Source of the DNA: a virus
Strand: one strand, 5' to 3'
Virus record (IMG/VR): IMGVR_UViG_3300010883_000137
Location: 1-37,595 of that record
DNA length: 37,595 nucleotides
This document shows positions 8,001 to 16,119 of the stretch, in pieces. The position numbers were made by a program, and so were the translations under genes. Each line of letters opens with the position of its first letter. Within the stretch, counting starts at the first letter, position 1. A model generated the notes under the pieces. That model worked only from the letters and a program-made list of their open reading frames with translations, was not told the DNA's origin and searched no databases.

Positions 8001-11000
8001 CTTCTTTTTCAAAAGCCTCTTGATTGTTAGCTTCTTGCTGTAAATCTTGTGGAGCTTGATTAGGGTCCTTGTTAGCTACTTGATTTATATTTGCGTCTGT
8101 TGCCTCTAACCCCGTTAATTCTGTAAATCTTTTTTTAGCATTTTCTTTAGACGGGTTTTTTCTTTTCTTTGAAGCGTCAGGTAATTTTTTTGTTGGATTA
8201 TTTTTCATCTCCTCAACTAACATGTCAGTTGTAATGTCTATACCTAAATCAGAAGACATTTCTTGAGCAATAATATCTAAATCTAATCCTGTAGGCGTAA
8301 TCCATTTAAAAGATCTTTTATCTTTAGGTAGGGTATTTTTGTCGCCAAATCTATCAAAAGATTTTTTGTTTACTGTATAATCTCTAAATTTTTGTTTCCA
8401 TGGTTGTTCGCTATCCGGATCAGCTTCAAAATCGTTTTCTAAATTTTCTATTAATTTAGCTATTTGAGAAGGGCTTTCGGAATTATTTATTATTTCATCT
8501 GCATAATCATTTTCATTTATATTTTCATTCGGTACATAATCTTCATTTTTAAATTGCGTTTGCTCAATATAATCAGCTTGTTCTTTTCTATTAGCTTTTC
8601 TTGTTTTACCAGACTTATTGTTAGTAATACTTATAACCCCATCAACAAGACTTAATGTATTATTTTTATTTAATGACGATGTTATTTTCTTTTCGGTTGT
8701 CTCGGTTGTCTCATTGGCTTTGGTTTCGACGGAGCTTTCTGTGGTAGTTCCTGGAATATCACTGGATACTCCTTCATCCACTTCTGAAACAACTTGGGTT
8801 GTGTCCCCTTCAGTTTCAGATACTGTGCTTGACTCTTTATTGGCATCTTTTATTTCGTTTATTTTTTTATCTATATTTATTTTATTAAGTTCAATAGGTG
8901 CTAGCCCATCTTTTTCTCTTTTTATATTTTCTTTTTCAATTTGATTTATTGCAGTTTCTTTAGAAACTTCTTTATTTTGTTCTTTTATTAAAGCGTCAAC
9001 ATCAGCTACATCTTTATCCATTAAAGATTGTATTTGCTGATCTATGTCTGTAATTTTTTTGTCCATTTCTAATTTTAAAGGACCCTCTAAACTTTTTTTA
9101 TCATCTATTAAAGATTTTCTTCTATATAATAATTCAGCCATAGGCGTTATATTTTCAGAAACTTTTACCATCCCCTTCACTGTGTTGTTAGCAGCAGCCA
9201 TATTATAAAGCTCTCCATACGATTGAGCTGCATTTTCTTTAGAAATAAAATTTTCTTGTTCTAATTTTAACAAAGTTTCTCTTGCTTTTTTCATATCATT
9301 TGATAAAAATTTAACAAGATCAGATCGTTTATTTCCTTTAATTAATTGATTAGCTCCTAAACCAGAAGTAGCGGCTAAAGTTAAAGCTGATACTTCATAT
9401 ATTTCTCCTAATTTAAATTCAGCGGACCTAACTGTTTCTCCTAAATCATAGTTAATTAATGTGTTTATTCCTTTTTCTGCAGCGTATACTCCGAGCTCTT
9501 CAATTTGCTCTTTTACCGCTTCCTTAGTTAAGCCCCTCAACTTTCTATTTAATTCTTTTGTTGAAAATTCTTTTAAATTTTGTTTATTTAATACAAAATC
9601 AAGCATTTGTGCTTTTATTGATCGATTGTTTTTTAAAATCTTTGTATTCGATCCCATTAACCCAGACATAATTCCATCTAAAGTAGATATTGCATTTCCA
9701 TATATTATAGCTCTATCGTACGCATCAGTTTCGCTCATCCCAGCTATCATTAAATCCTGTTGTACGCCTTGAACATTATTTGCCATACTGCTTGTAAATG
9801 CAGCTAATCCCATTCCCATTGATGGACTAAACCCTGTTTTAGTTGAAATCCTTTTTCCCGTTCTAATAAGGCCAAACATATGCATTATAGTACTAGCAGT
9901 TGCAGGTACAAATGTGCCTGCTGTAGTATTAGTACTTGTTTCTTTAACATTATTTGAAGCTTTTTTTATTTCATAAATTTCTTTATCGGAAATAATTCCA
10001 TCCATCCAAACATTAGTTTTTTCATCTAATACTCGTCCATCCTCTGTAACTAGATATAATTCCCCTTGGTAAGAAACTTCTTTTCCTCTAGCAAAAACAT
10101 CTCTCTCAGTTGTTCCTATTTCACTTTGTTGAACGATTCTATTAACGTCAAGCAATTGTTCTGTTACTCCCGCAAATATACCTTTTGACTCGAAATTTTT
10201 TGGAGTAATTACTTGAAGTGCTTGATCAAAAAACGATGGAACTGCCGCAAATATGGGTAGCGTAAAATTATTAATTCCTTCCGCTGCTGCCATAGCTGTT
10301 TCGCCTACAAGATGACCAAAAGCAGTAGCATTATCATCTCTAGCAACATAGTACTTTCTCATTCTTTTCTTTAATTGAGCATCTCCCCTTTTGTCCCAAT
10401 GTTCATAATAATTTGGAAAATTTTCTTTTATTAATTCAGGATTATTTAAATTATTAATTGCACGAAATAACACTGTTTGGTATTGTTGTTCTTTTGTTCT
10501 TAACCTTACATATTCATCAGGGTCTTGAGTTTTTTTAAGTTGTTGTTCAATTAAAGATAAATCTCCGGATAATTTTTGTATTTTAGAAGTTTTAAAGGCT
10601 ATTACTTTTTGTAATTGTTTTTCTTCTATAAGAAGAATATCATCCAGCTGGCTTGTACTAAATCCATACTTTCCAAACCTGTACATCATGCTTTCTTTCG
10701 TGTATTGCTTTTTGGTAAAATCAATAAATTCTTGAACGTTAATACCTTCTTTGTTTAATTGACTTTTATTAATATTAGCTCCGTATTCTAATAAATCCGA
10801 ATTAATTTCTGAAGATGATTGATATTTATATTTATAATCAATATCTTGTAAGTCTGGGCTTTTCATATTTATCTGAAAACTATCATTAGCTTCGTTATCT
10901 TGAATAATTGCCAAAGCTAACTCATACTCATTAGGAACATCTAAGGGTTCATTTGGGCCATCTAAATCATATTCTCCGTATGTTTTTTTATCTCTGAATA

Positions 11001-11697
11001 CGGTGGAGCCATCAGGCAATTTTATTAATCCGTTTTTTTCATCTAAACCCTCGCGTAACTTATTTACTATATAATTTTCATCTAAAGTCGGAAATGTGAA
11101 TTGACCATTGTCACCCTTCTCAGCTGTATAAATTTGGCGGTTTTTATAATATTTGGCTTGTAACCATTGTGCTTTACCAGTAGATGACTGAGAGTTGTTA
11201 TATGATTGATCGAATGTTTCATTTTTTCCGTTAACTTTAAAAGTTACAGGAATTTTTTCTGTCCAAAGGGGGTTTTTTTTATGATCCTCAATGTTCTGTT
11301 GTATTGCTGCATTTATGTCTTCCTGTGGTAGCTTAAAATTCCTATTATACTCATTTTGCGGAATTACATTTGGGGTTTCTGGGATTGTTAGGATATCCCG
11401 AGAAATATCTATGTCTTTATAAGACTCTAGTATATCCGAAGAATTTTCCTCTGAAGTAGATTCCCCAGTGTTTGGGCCCCCAGAAAAGTTGGATTGATCT
11501 TTTTTTTTTATTCCAACATTTGTTCTCCAAGTTTCAATGTCGCTTTTTGTATACTTCTTGTCTGTAAGGTAAGAATGAACATTGTTTTGTATTTCATCAC
11601 TACCTGAAAAATTAGATTTCCAAGTTTCAAAATCACTTTTGGTTGCGCCATCCTTAGTTAGCGTGTTCCATATATTTTCAAGAATTTCATCGTCCAT
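5059..11697 (-). CDS. Giant internal virion (ejection) protein, polyvalent LPD38-like
   Basis: The largest gene here, 2212 residues, last in the late strand. It probably encodes a packaged protein ejected into the host with the DNA, in the position of T7 gp16. It opens with two copies of a short repeat (residues about 9-30 and 40-61) built around TKSDFETW and TKSDIETW. Several hydrophobic segments follow near residues 470-500 and 590-680. A long hydrophilic Ser/Thr/Glu/Lys-rich linker covers about 930-1250. The C-terminal part carries a YVPL block (about 1442), LSPEFVVTNYIRD (about 1620) and a segment with NFNQSG and FFNASVQG (about 1787-1810). That set resembles the large polyvalent-protein-associated domain LPD38, recognised from memory. 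No transglycosylase or protease site is visible. The virion role is inferred from order and size. Confidence 0.7.
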   Translation of the reverse strand: MDDEILENIWNTLTKDGATKSDFETWKSNFSGSDEIQNNVHSYLTDKKYTKSDIETWRTNVGIKKKDQSNFSGGPNTGESTSEENSSDILESYKDIDISRDILTIPETPNVIPQNEYNRNFKLPQEDINAAIQQNIEDHKKNPLWTEKIPVTFKVNGKNETFDQSYNNSQSSTGKAQWLQAKYYKNRQIYTAEKGDNGQFTFPTLDENYIVNKLREGLDEKNGLIKLPDGSTVFRDKKTYGEYDLDGPNEPLDVPNEYELALAIIQDNEANDSFQINMKSPDLQDIDYKYKYQSSSEINSDLLEYGANINKSQLNKEGINVQEFIDFTKKQYTKESMMYRFGKYGFSTSQLDDILLIEEKQLQKVIAFKTSKIQKLSGDLSLIEQQLKKTQDPDEYVRLRTKEQQYQTVLFRAINNLNNPELIKENFPNYYEHWDKRGDAQLKKRMRKYYVARDDNATAFGHLVGETAMAAAEGINNFTLPIFAAVPSFFDQALQVITPKNFESKGIFAGVTEQLLDVNRIVQQSEIGTTERDVFARGKEVSYQGELYLVTEDGRVLDEKTNVWMDGIISDKEIYEIKKASNNVKETSTNTTAGTFVPATASTIMHMFGLIRTGKRISTKTGFSPSMGMGLAAFTSSMANNVQGVQQDLMIAGMSETDAYDRAIIYGNAISTLDGIMSGLMGSNTKILKNNRSIKAQMLDFVLNKQNLKEFSTKELNRKLRGLTKEAVKEQIEELGVYAAEKGINTLINYDLGETVRSAEFKLGEIYEVSALTLAATSGLGANQLIKGNKRSDLVKFLSNDMKKARETLLKLEQENFISKENAAQSYGELYNMAAANNTVKGMVKVSENITPMAELLYRRKSLIDDKKSLEGPLKLEMDKKITDIDQQIQSLMDKDVADVDALIKEQNKEVSKETAINQIEKENIKREKDGLAPIELNKINIDKKINEIKDANKESSTVSETEGDTTQVVSEVDEGVSSDIPGTTTESSVETKANETTETTEKKITSSLNKNNTLSLVDGVISITNNKSGKTRKANRKEQADYIEQTQFKNEDYVPNENINENDYADEIINNSESPSQIAKLIENLENDFEADPDSEQPWKQKFRDYTVNKKSFDRFGDKNTLPKDKRSFKWITPTGLDLDIIAQEMSSDLGIDITTDMLVEEMKNNPTKKLPDASKKRKNPSKENAKKRFTELTGLEATDANINQVANKDPNQAPQDLQQEANNQEAFEKEENRKKEQYEDFDPAKDVISDSDRDSNNDNKEKPDTYFQRAKDYLNEQASIRYTQFVDKYSGVRKLQKAIENFTGKNQKDNSNFDKSEKVVYGKIRNKLEKFNKSMSNFLFKLNNKGISTKEFDDYLYAKHSLDRNKTVRERGSDNDDGSGMTDKEANDILKALQKKFGDKMSDLETAADFIYKTNRETLDMQLKSGLLSKKAYDNMLKNKWETYVPLMGFAENDPKKAKENKSGKPTGSGLQAGKSKTKMTGRKTKAQSPIASIMQRRTDAIMNIDKNNVLVKLFNMLKGNPDTNQYAFYNEGNRKKEMVRDPNTGNKIEVEMSPNDMRKDPGMVTVMVNGVENFIDFVADPSIGTILRTGLGVDAEQTNAVLKNSRKILNFMRKVYTTLSPEFVVTNYIRDIQTGVLNAIADKDIPLFSKNMAKTVTDLVMNSGKSFKTIRAVTLGKTQDADGNTLSDAELKKKGYNVEMVKYYDDFLAEGGQTGYGYTQSLDQIKKDVDAIENPTNFKKFSKSLNNVIDSFNNAAENSTRLSAYIMAKKDGMTNQEAAALAKDLTINFNQSGTQQYASALYLFFNASVQGTVRFGKAIGISNFQDTKAGEGNKILNAFGVKDKKLNPAQKLAGVLTSFSAMIAFANISFGDEDEDGVPYYDEIPESIKRRNIIIMRPGTGGKYIKIPLPYGYNIFHNIGTGTIDSAVGDKTAGEFATNLSVSALEAFSPVSLSDAKGVDGGIINSTPSALRPIVEVWANQNYFGQQIANEKFSDTDTTPDSQLGRYTTSSFKKISRFLTEVANEKSGGTVTSSGNFDFNPDNIDYLMQQYLGTLYTLPKLAADSYQEAISEKPYKFNPTKIPIVRRFFGEQNRFADQQSFYDRLVFLKGVDEQLKGIEAGKQKEKFSLDTYGSARGLLNASKKMKKILKKTRDNIKLIRNQDNMSRQDYIDIKMLEKAQDEIYDNFNKEFLQIFKRYSTPNNPVLENN

Positions 11698-11709
11698 TAT
11701 AAAAATTAT

Positions 11710-13413
11710 TTATCCCACATTAGCAGTAGTAGTAGTTTTTAAAAGTTGTTGTATGGTGCTCATCACTGTCCCAGAATCTGTTGTAGTACCACCTTTTTTA
11801 TCTATTATCCCAATCTCTGTTTTTTTGCCGTTCATCACAAGAAATAATGTTCCATTGTTTTTATCACTTTTGTTTGGTGTAAATTCTACCCTAGAATTTT
11901 TTGTTCCTGGAGTTTTTCCATCTTGTAAAAAACTATTAAAAGCATTTTGTACACTAGGCCCCATGCCCTCCACCATGTTCTCTCCTAGATTTTTATAATT
12001 TTCATTAATTGCAGCAATAGAGTCTGAACTCCATTTAAATTCCTTACCTGGTCTTGATGTTGAACTTTCTATCTTCAGTATAGACTCTGCAGTTAGTGCT
12101 TTATCAAAATTATCTTTCATTGCTTGATACTCTCCAGTTTTTTTGAATTGAGCTTTATATTTTTTTAACTTTTCTGCATTGGTAACTCCTGTAAGTGCGG
12201 ATATAAGTTGATCAGCCATCTGTTCTGCTGTATTATATATTGTTGTAGCGCCTTCACCTGATCTTATAAAATTAATAGGGATCGCAGGACTTGTACCGTC
12301 ATTTTTAGTTATAGTAACCCCTGTTCCATTTACGGTTATATCTTGTACATTAGGGAAATTTTGAAGTAATTGATTTATAGACTCGTTTCTCATTCCTTCA
12401 TTTGGATTAAATACATTAGCGAGATACCCATACTGTTGCCCTATAGTAGTTTCATTATTAGCATTTCCTGATCCTGTAATGTTTTCTGCGCTATAAATTT
12501 TATCTAATTGAGAGTCAATATATTCTTGTAACTCATTTTCCGCGGCAGTTATGTTAGCTTCAGAAAGCTCTGGTTGTAACAATCCGTTTTCATCTGGTTT
12601 AAGTAAAATAGTGTTTGCATTTACTTTAGTAGGATCTTCTGTAACATCATATCCACTTTGAGTTAATACACTTAAGGTATTTCTAGGGTCTGCGTTTACA
12701 CTATCTATATATGATTTTTTAGATTTTTTAAAACTATCTAGATTTCTTATATTTTCAATTGTTCCACCTTTACCATCTCTTCCTACGATTTTTCCTAGTG
12801 TTTCAGTAAACCCTGTTGTTGCTTTTAATATATCAAAATCTTTTGGTAAATCTGCTACACGATTATTTACAGTTGCCATGTCCATTAGCTTTCCATTCTT
12901 GCTTTGAAAGTATAACCTGCCGTCTTTAGGACCGACTACTAATCGGCTATTATTTATATCTACTTCTTTTAAAAAATTAGCATAACTTAGCTCTCCTTGT
13001 TTACTTAGTGTTCCTGATTCTTGAGCTTTTCTAGCAGCTGCATCTGTCTCTTGAAATGTTTTAGATATTTTTTCAAAGTTTTTCCAATCATCACTTAGTA
13101 TTTGAGTAGACCTTACTACTTCACTTGGTTTTAAATTGCCTTTTTTCATTAAACGATTTTGCATTAAAGCAAATTCTTTAGCTTGCTGAGCCGCATCTAA
13201 CACATAACCATTGTAAGTTGTATCAGAACCTAGAGCTTCTTGGTGATCTGAAATTTCAGTAATTAAATCATCAGATGCTTTTTGAATTTCACCTTTCTTT
13301 TTAACTCTTCTTTCGTCTTCCTTCTTTATACCATCAATTAGATCAGTTGTAATAGCAGACCAATCAACTTGTTCAATTCCTTCTTTATCTGCGTATCCTA
13401 TATAATTTGCCAT
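11710..13413 (-). CDS. Internal virion protein candidate (567 aa, T7 gp15-like position)
   Basis: No catalytic motif is visible. The N-terminal 170 residues are strongly helical and charged, with coiled-coil character; the rest is mixed, with Gly- and Asn-rich loops. It lies between a small gp14-like protein and the giant polyvalent protein, each separated by about 10 bases. That triplet, small then medium then giant, mirrors the ejection proteins gp14, gp15 and gp16 of T7. The assignment rests on gene order and on resemblance to internal proteins of flavobacterial podoviruses; it could instead be a tail-associated structural protein. The start ATG follows a T/A-rich leader without a Shine-Dalgarno sequence. 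Confidence 0.55.
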   Translation of the reverse strand: MANYIGYADKEGIEQVDWSAITTDLIDGIKKEDERRVKKKGEIQKASDDLITEISDHQEALGSDTTYNGYVLDAAQQAKEFALMQNRLMKKGNLKPSEVVRSTQILSDDWKNFEKISKTFQETDAAARKAQESGTLSKQGELSYANFLKEVDINNSRLVVGPKDGRLYFQSKNGKLMDMATVNNRVADLPKDFDILKATTGFTETLGKIVGRDGKGGTIENIRNLDSFKKSKKSYIDSVNADPRNTLSVLTQSGYDVTEDPTKVNANTILLKPDENGLLQPELSEANITAAENELQEYIDSQLDKIYSAENITGSGNANNETTIGQQYGYLANVFNPNEGMRNESINQLLQNFPNVQDITVNGTGVTITKNDGTSPAIPINFIRSGEGATTIYNTAEQMADQLISALTGVTNAEKLKKYKAQFKKTGEYQAMKDNFDKALTAESILKIESSTSRPGKEFKWSSDSIAAINENYKNLGENMVEGMGPSVQNAFNSFLQDGKTPGTKNSRVEFTPNKSDKNNGTLFLVMNGKKTEIGIIDKKGGTTTDSGTVMSTIQQLLKTTTTANVG

Positions 13414-13422
13414 AATATTTTT

Positions 13423-14325
13423 TTAAGCGTTATAACTTAGAGGTTCTGCGCCTAACCCTGCTGGCATATCATTAAATGCAGGTACTGGCGGGGGAGCGGA
13501 AATATCTATTACTGAATTATCTATTGCGTTATTATAACCAATAGCTGCATCTGCGTCACCAAAATCTATTGCTAAACTAAAATCTTCATTTTGAAGCAAC
13601 CCTCTTACATCCGAATTAGTGCCTATATCTGCTCCGCCTTCGCTTACATCCGTAGCTATGTGAGCCATTAAACTATCCACTTGATCTGACCTAATTGCGC
13701 CACTCTCAAGTGCCGCTTGTGCATATCTTTTTACAGCCCCTGAATATTCTCCTGTAGTAGCATCTCCTAAACTTTTACCGTATAATTCATTTATATTTTC
13801 ATCTCCATAAGCAGCCTGCAAACCTTTTGACAAAGTTTTTACAGCCCCAGCTGTAGCTTTAGCCGATGCGTTAGAAGCTTGAGCGGCAGCTTGCATAGCC
13901 CCTGTTCCTTGCGCAATTTCTAAATTGTAAAGCCTTGTATCTCTAGCTTCTTCACCTTCTATAATTGCATTATTTCTTTCAATTAAAGCCTTTTCTTGAT
14001 TTGCTTGTTGTGCTTGTTCTGCGGTTTGTCCTGCTTGAGCAACTGCGCCTACTCCAGCGGCTAAACTTCTAGTGTCAGCTCCTTGTAAGCTATCCATTAA
14101 ATCTTTTTGTAATACTTGTCTTTGCCTAAAACCTTGTTCGTATGCTTGCATAGGAATTTGAGATTGTTCAGCCACATTTTTGGTAGCAATAGCTCTAGCT
14201 TGATTTATTGCTGATTCAGCTTCTAAAGCTGCGTTTGCTGCTAATCTTTTTTGTTTTCCTGCTTGAATAAAGGACATACCTGTTCCTATAGCTGATAAAG
14301 ATAATCCAATTGCTATTCCTGCCAT
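13423..14325 (-). CDS. Small internal virion protein (T7 gp14-like)
   Basis: A 300-residue protein beginning with a hydrophobic segment (GIAIGLSLSAIGTGMSFI, residues 3-20) and then a long Ala/Gln-rich helical region (about 25-180). This is the layout of gp14-like ejection proteins, which insert into the outer membrane at the start of DNA entry. The C-terminal third is acidic and proline/alanine-rich. Its start overlaps the end of the cupin-like gene by 13 bases and it is followed by the two larger internal-protein candidates. The function is inferred from layout and position; no residue-level signature proves it. Confidence 0.6.
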   Translation of the reverse strand: MAGIAIGLSLSAIGTGMSFIQAGKQKRLAANAALEAESAINQARAIATKNVAEQSQIPMQAYEQGFRQRQVLQKDLMDSLQGADTRSLAAGVGAVAQAGQTAEQAQQANQEKALIERNNAIIEGEEARDTRLYNLEIAQGTGAMQAAAQASNASAKATAGAVKTLSKGLQAAYGDENINELYGKSLGDATTGEYSGAVKRYAQAALESGAIRSDQVDSLMAHIATDVSEGGADIGTNSDVRGLLQNEDFSLAIDFGDADAAIGYNNAIDNSVIDISAPPPVPAFNDMPAGLGAEPLSYNA

Positions 14326-14840
14326 AATTTTTTAAAATTTTTTATAACCTTTTTTGGAAGGTCATTATAATTATTTGTATATACATCAGCCTCTGCTTCT
14401 TCAAAAGTTTTAGCGTTTGTTTTATATACGCAACACCAAGTTGTATCTTTGTGTACATATAATACTCTTTGAGTACCTATTTTGGTAAATATTTTATGAG
14501 GACCTCTAACAGTCCTTACAACCCCCTTGTCATTTAAATAAGAAACCAATCCCTTTAATACAAATGAGGGGTGGTCTTGCCTATGTATCATACTAACTAT
14601 AACACTACCGGTTGGCATAAATAATTCTCTAGTATATAAACCTCCTTCTAAATTCTGCTTTAAAGGAAATACTTGTTTCATTATTTCACTTTGCTCTTCA
14701 CCGGCTTTATGAGACATTACTTCATCAAAACTTTTTAACTTATCCTCAAATGTTTTAATTTTATCCCACATTATACCTGTTAATTGAGGGATGCCACCTA
14801 AAACCTTTTTAGCTAATAATGATTCGTTACTATCAATCAT
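14313..14840 (-). CDS. Cupin-like virion-associated protein
   Basis: A 175-residue protein with a helical first third and then a run of beta strands of jelly-roll type. GLYTRELFMPTGS (67-79), HRQDHPSFVLKG (86-97), and GTQRVLYVHKDTTWCCVY (122-139) match the order of small phage cupin-fold proteins. His86, His90 and His130 could bind a metal, but the canonical cupin glutamate is absent, so activity is doubtful. The start chosen is the ATG at 14840; the frame stays open to a TTG at 14855, but a TAnnTTTG promoter box covers that stretch. It sits between tail and ejection genes, where T7 encodes gp13. Its role is unknown. Confidence 0.55.
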   Translation of the reverse strand: MIDSNESLLAKKVLGGIPQLTGIMWDKIKTFEDKLKSFDEVMSHKAGEEQSEIMKQVFPLKQNLEGGLYTRELFMPTGSVIVSMIHRQDHPSFVLKGLVSYLNDKGVVRTVRGPHKIFTKIGTQRVLYVHKDTTWCCVYKTNAKTFEEAEADVYTNNYNDLPKKVIKNFKKLWQE

Positions 14841-14844
14841 AAAA

Positions 14845-14852
14845 CAAAGATA
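14845..14852 (-). promoter_or_regulatory. Bacteroidetes-type -7 box TATCTTTG, cupin-like gene
   Basis: TATCTTTG on the - strand matches the Bacteroidetes -7 consensus TAnnTTTG. Only four bases separate it from the ATG at 14840, so transcription from it would start at or next to the start codon and give a leaderless message. No TTG-type -33 box is seen at the expected spacing. It would drive the cupin-like gene and the three internal virion genes. Confidence 0.4.
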
Positions 14853-14858
14853 CAAATT

Positions 14859-15650
14859 TTACGGGTAACTTTTAAAGATACTGGATCCTACTGCAAATAA
14901 TTCAACTGGAGATACGCTAGTATTAGTTAAAGTATATTCTAATACATATCCTCTTATTCCATGAGATTCTGCTACACTATTTTTTAAGTATACAATAAAA
15001 TTATTTGCTAATGCAATTTGTGGCGCTGGAGCCCCTGTAATATTATCTATAGTAACGTTGTATGATCCGCCTACTAAAATATTGCTTACAGCTGTAACAG
15101 GTCCTATTTTTGTAGGAGCTGGTACTGGATTTACTGCCGTGTTTGTTTGATAAATTATGTCACCTATACTAATAATGCTACCTGGAGGTTTTGTAAATGA
15201 TATAACACATGCTGTTGTCCCTGGGTTTACTACTCCGGTGTTTACTCCTATACCATTTGCAGATCTTAAATTAAAATTAACAGTAGATGAATTATCTCTA
15301 ATAAAAGCAAACCAGTCCCCTTCTTTTTCTACAAAATAAGAACTTTCAATTCTTCCCCCTGTTTGATGTAAATCTGTTGTTACTACAGCTCCCCAAGCCG
15401 AATCAGACTCTAAACTTAATGTTTTCCAAAGCTTAGCCTCTAATGGCTTTACATTAAATACACTAGTTATTGTAGAGTTATAATCAACTCCATAATAAGA
15501 GTTTCTTCTTTCGTTTGTATTGTGTCTGTACAACCTACCGTTTTTAAATGAATAAAAATAATTGTTCATACCTATCATTTTTTCTGGATGATATGAATAA
15601 AAAGAAGGCCATCCTTTGCTATCTCCGCTATATGAAAGTGTTATTGCCAT
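14859..15650 (-). CDS. Tail structural protein, possible detached nozzle domain
   Basis: A beta-rich 263-residue protein. Its N-terminus, GWPSFYSYHPEKMIGMNN followed by FYSFKNGRLYRHN (about residues 13-45), and its C-terminus, ELFAVGSSIFKSYP, resemble the end of the beta-propeller region in nozzle/muzzle proteins of crAss-like and flavobacterial podoviruses, recognised from memory. Residues about 125-215 form an insert with repeated beta strands. The gene starts three bases after the stop of the 151-residue Cys-rich gene and is two genes downstream of the nozzle. I infer that it is a tail-tip component, perhaps a nozzle domain made as a separate chain. No enzymatic motif is visible. Confidence 0.5.
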   Translation of the reverse strand: MAITLSYSGDSKGWPSFYSYHPEKMIGMNNYFYSFKNGRLYRHNTNERRNSYYGVDYNSTITSVFNVKPLEAKLWKTLSLESDSAWGAVVTTDLHQTGGRIESSYFVEKEGDWFAFIRDNSSTVNFNLRSANGIGVNTGVVNPGTTACVISFTKPPGSIISIGDIIYQTNTAVNPVPAPTKIGPVTAVSNILVGGSYNVTIDNITGAPAPQIALANNFIVYLKNSVAESHGIRGYVLEYTLTNTSVSPVELFAVGSSIFKSYP

Positions 15651-15653
15651 AGA

Positions 15654-16109
15654 TTAAGGTGTTATACAATTAGTTCCAGAACATGTTTTTATGTCCGCCA
15701 CATAATTACCGTTTGTTATTTGAAATTGTTTGTAAGTTCCTGTTGCTGTGTCGGTGCTAGTAGCTGCGTACGCATACCATCCGTTTGTTAATGCTGCTCC
15801 TAATATAGTGTCGCCAAGCGATAAAGTACTATAAGTTGCATTAACATTAGAACTTTTAGAGCTATTAATAACTCTATTTGTTCCGTCACAAAAATCTGTA
15901 CACGTAGATCTAACTCCTGAAATATAAAATACATTACAGTTACAAGCTGAACTTGTACCTAAAACACCAGTTGTTTGTTGACGAACAGTAGTTCCAAATG
16001 TATACCATCCGTCTGGGGCTTTAGTAGATAAAACAGAGTCTAAATACACTGCAGTAGCTCCTGCAAAATTAACTGCGTCTATATAGTATGTATTATCTGT
16101 AGCTGCCAT
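15654..16109 (-). CDS. Cys-containing tail protein related to the nozzle C-terminus
   Basis: A 151-residue protein of two related units, each with a YY start, a VY-D-S/A middle, a GWY core and a final cysteine pair. The first unit (YYIDAVNFAGATAVYLDS, then LSTKAPDGWY and later CNC) aligns by eye with a stretch near the end of the nozzle protein (YYLDASTFATATIVYSDS, then LTTKAVNQFY and CASC). It therefore looks like an extra copy of the nozzle's distal module encoded as its own chain. Ten bases separate it from the nozzle gene and three from the next. The role is probably tail tip or surface; receptor binding is possible but not shown. Confidence 0.55.
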   Translation of the reverse strand: MAATDNTYYIDAVNFAGATAVYLDSVLSTKAPDGWYTFGTTVRQQTTGVLGTSSACNCNVFYISGVRSTCTDFCDGTNRVINSSKSSNVNATYSTLSLGDTILGAALTNGWYAYAATSTDTATGTYKQFQITNGNYVADIKTCSGTNCITP

Positions 16110-16119
16110 TATTATAAAT

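Noticed and set aside
8694-8711. Tandem copy of CGGTTGTCT
   Set aside because: Two 9-base copies within the coding Ser/Thr/Glu linker; most simply codon-level repeat in a low-complexity region.
7373-9772. Several + strand open frames across the giant ejection gene
   Set aside because: Leu/Ser/Phe-rich shadow translations of an intact 2212-codon gene on the other strand, with no start context or homology.
11582-11998. 138-codon + strand open frame
   Set aside because: It spans the boundary of two convincing - strand genes and reads as a hydrophobic shadow.
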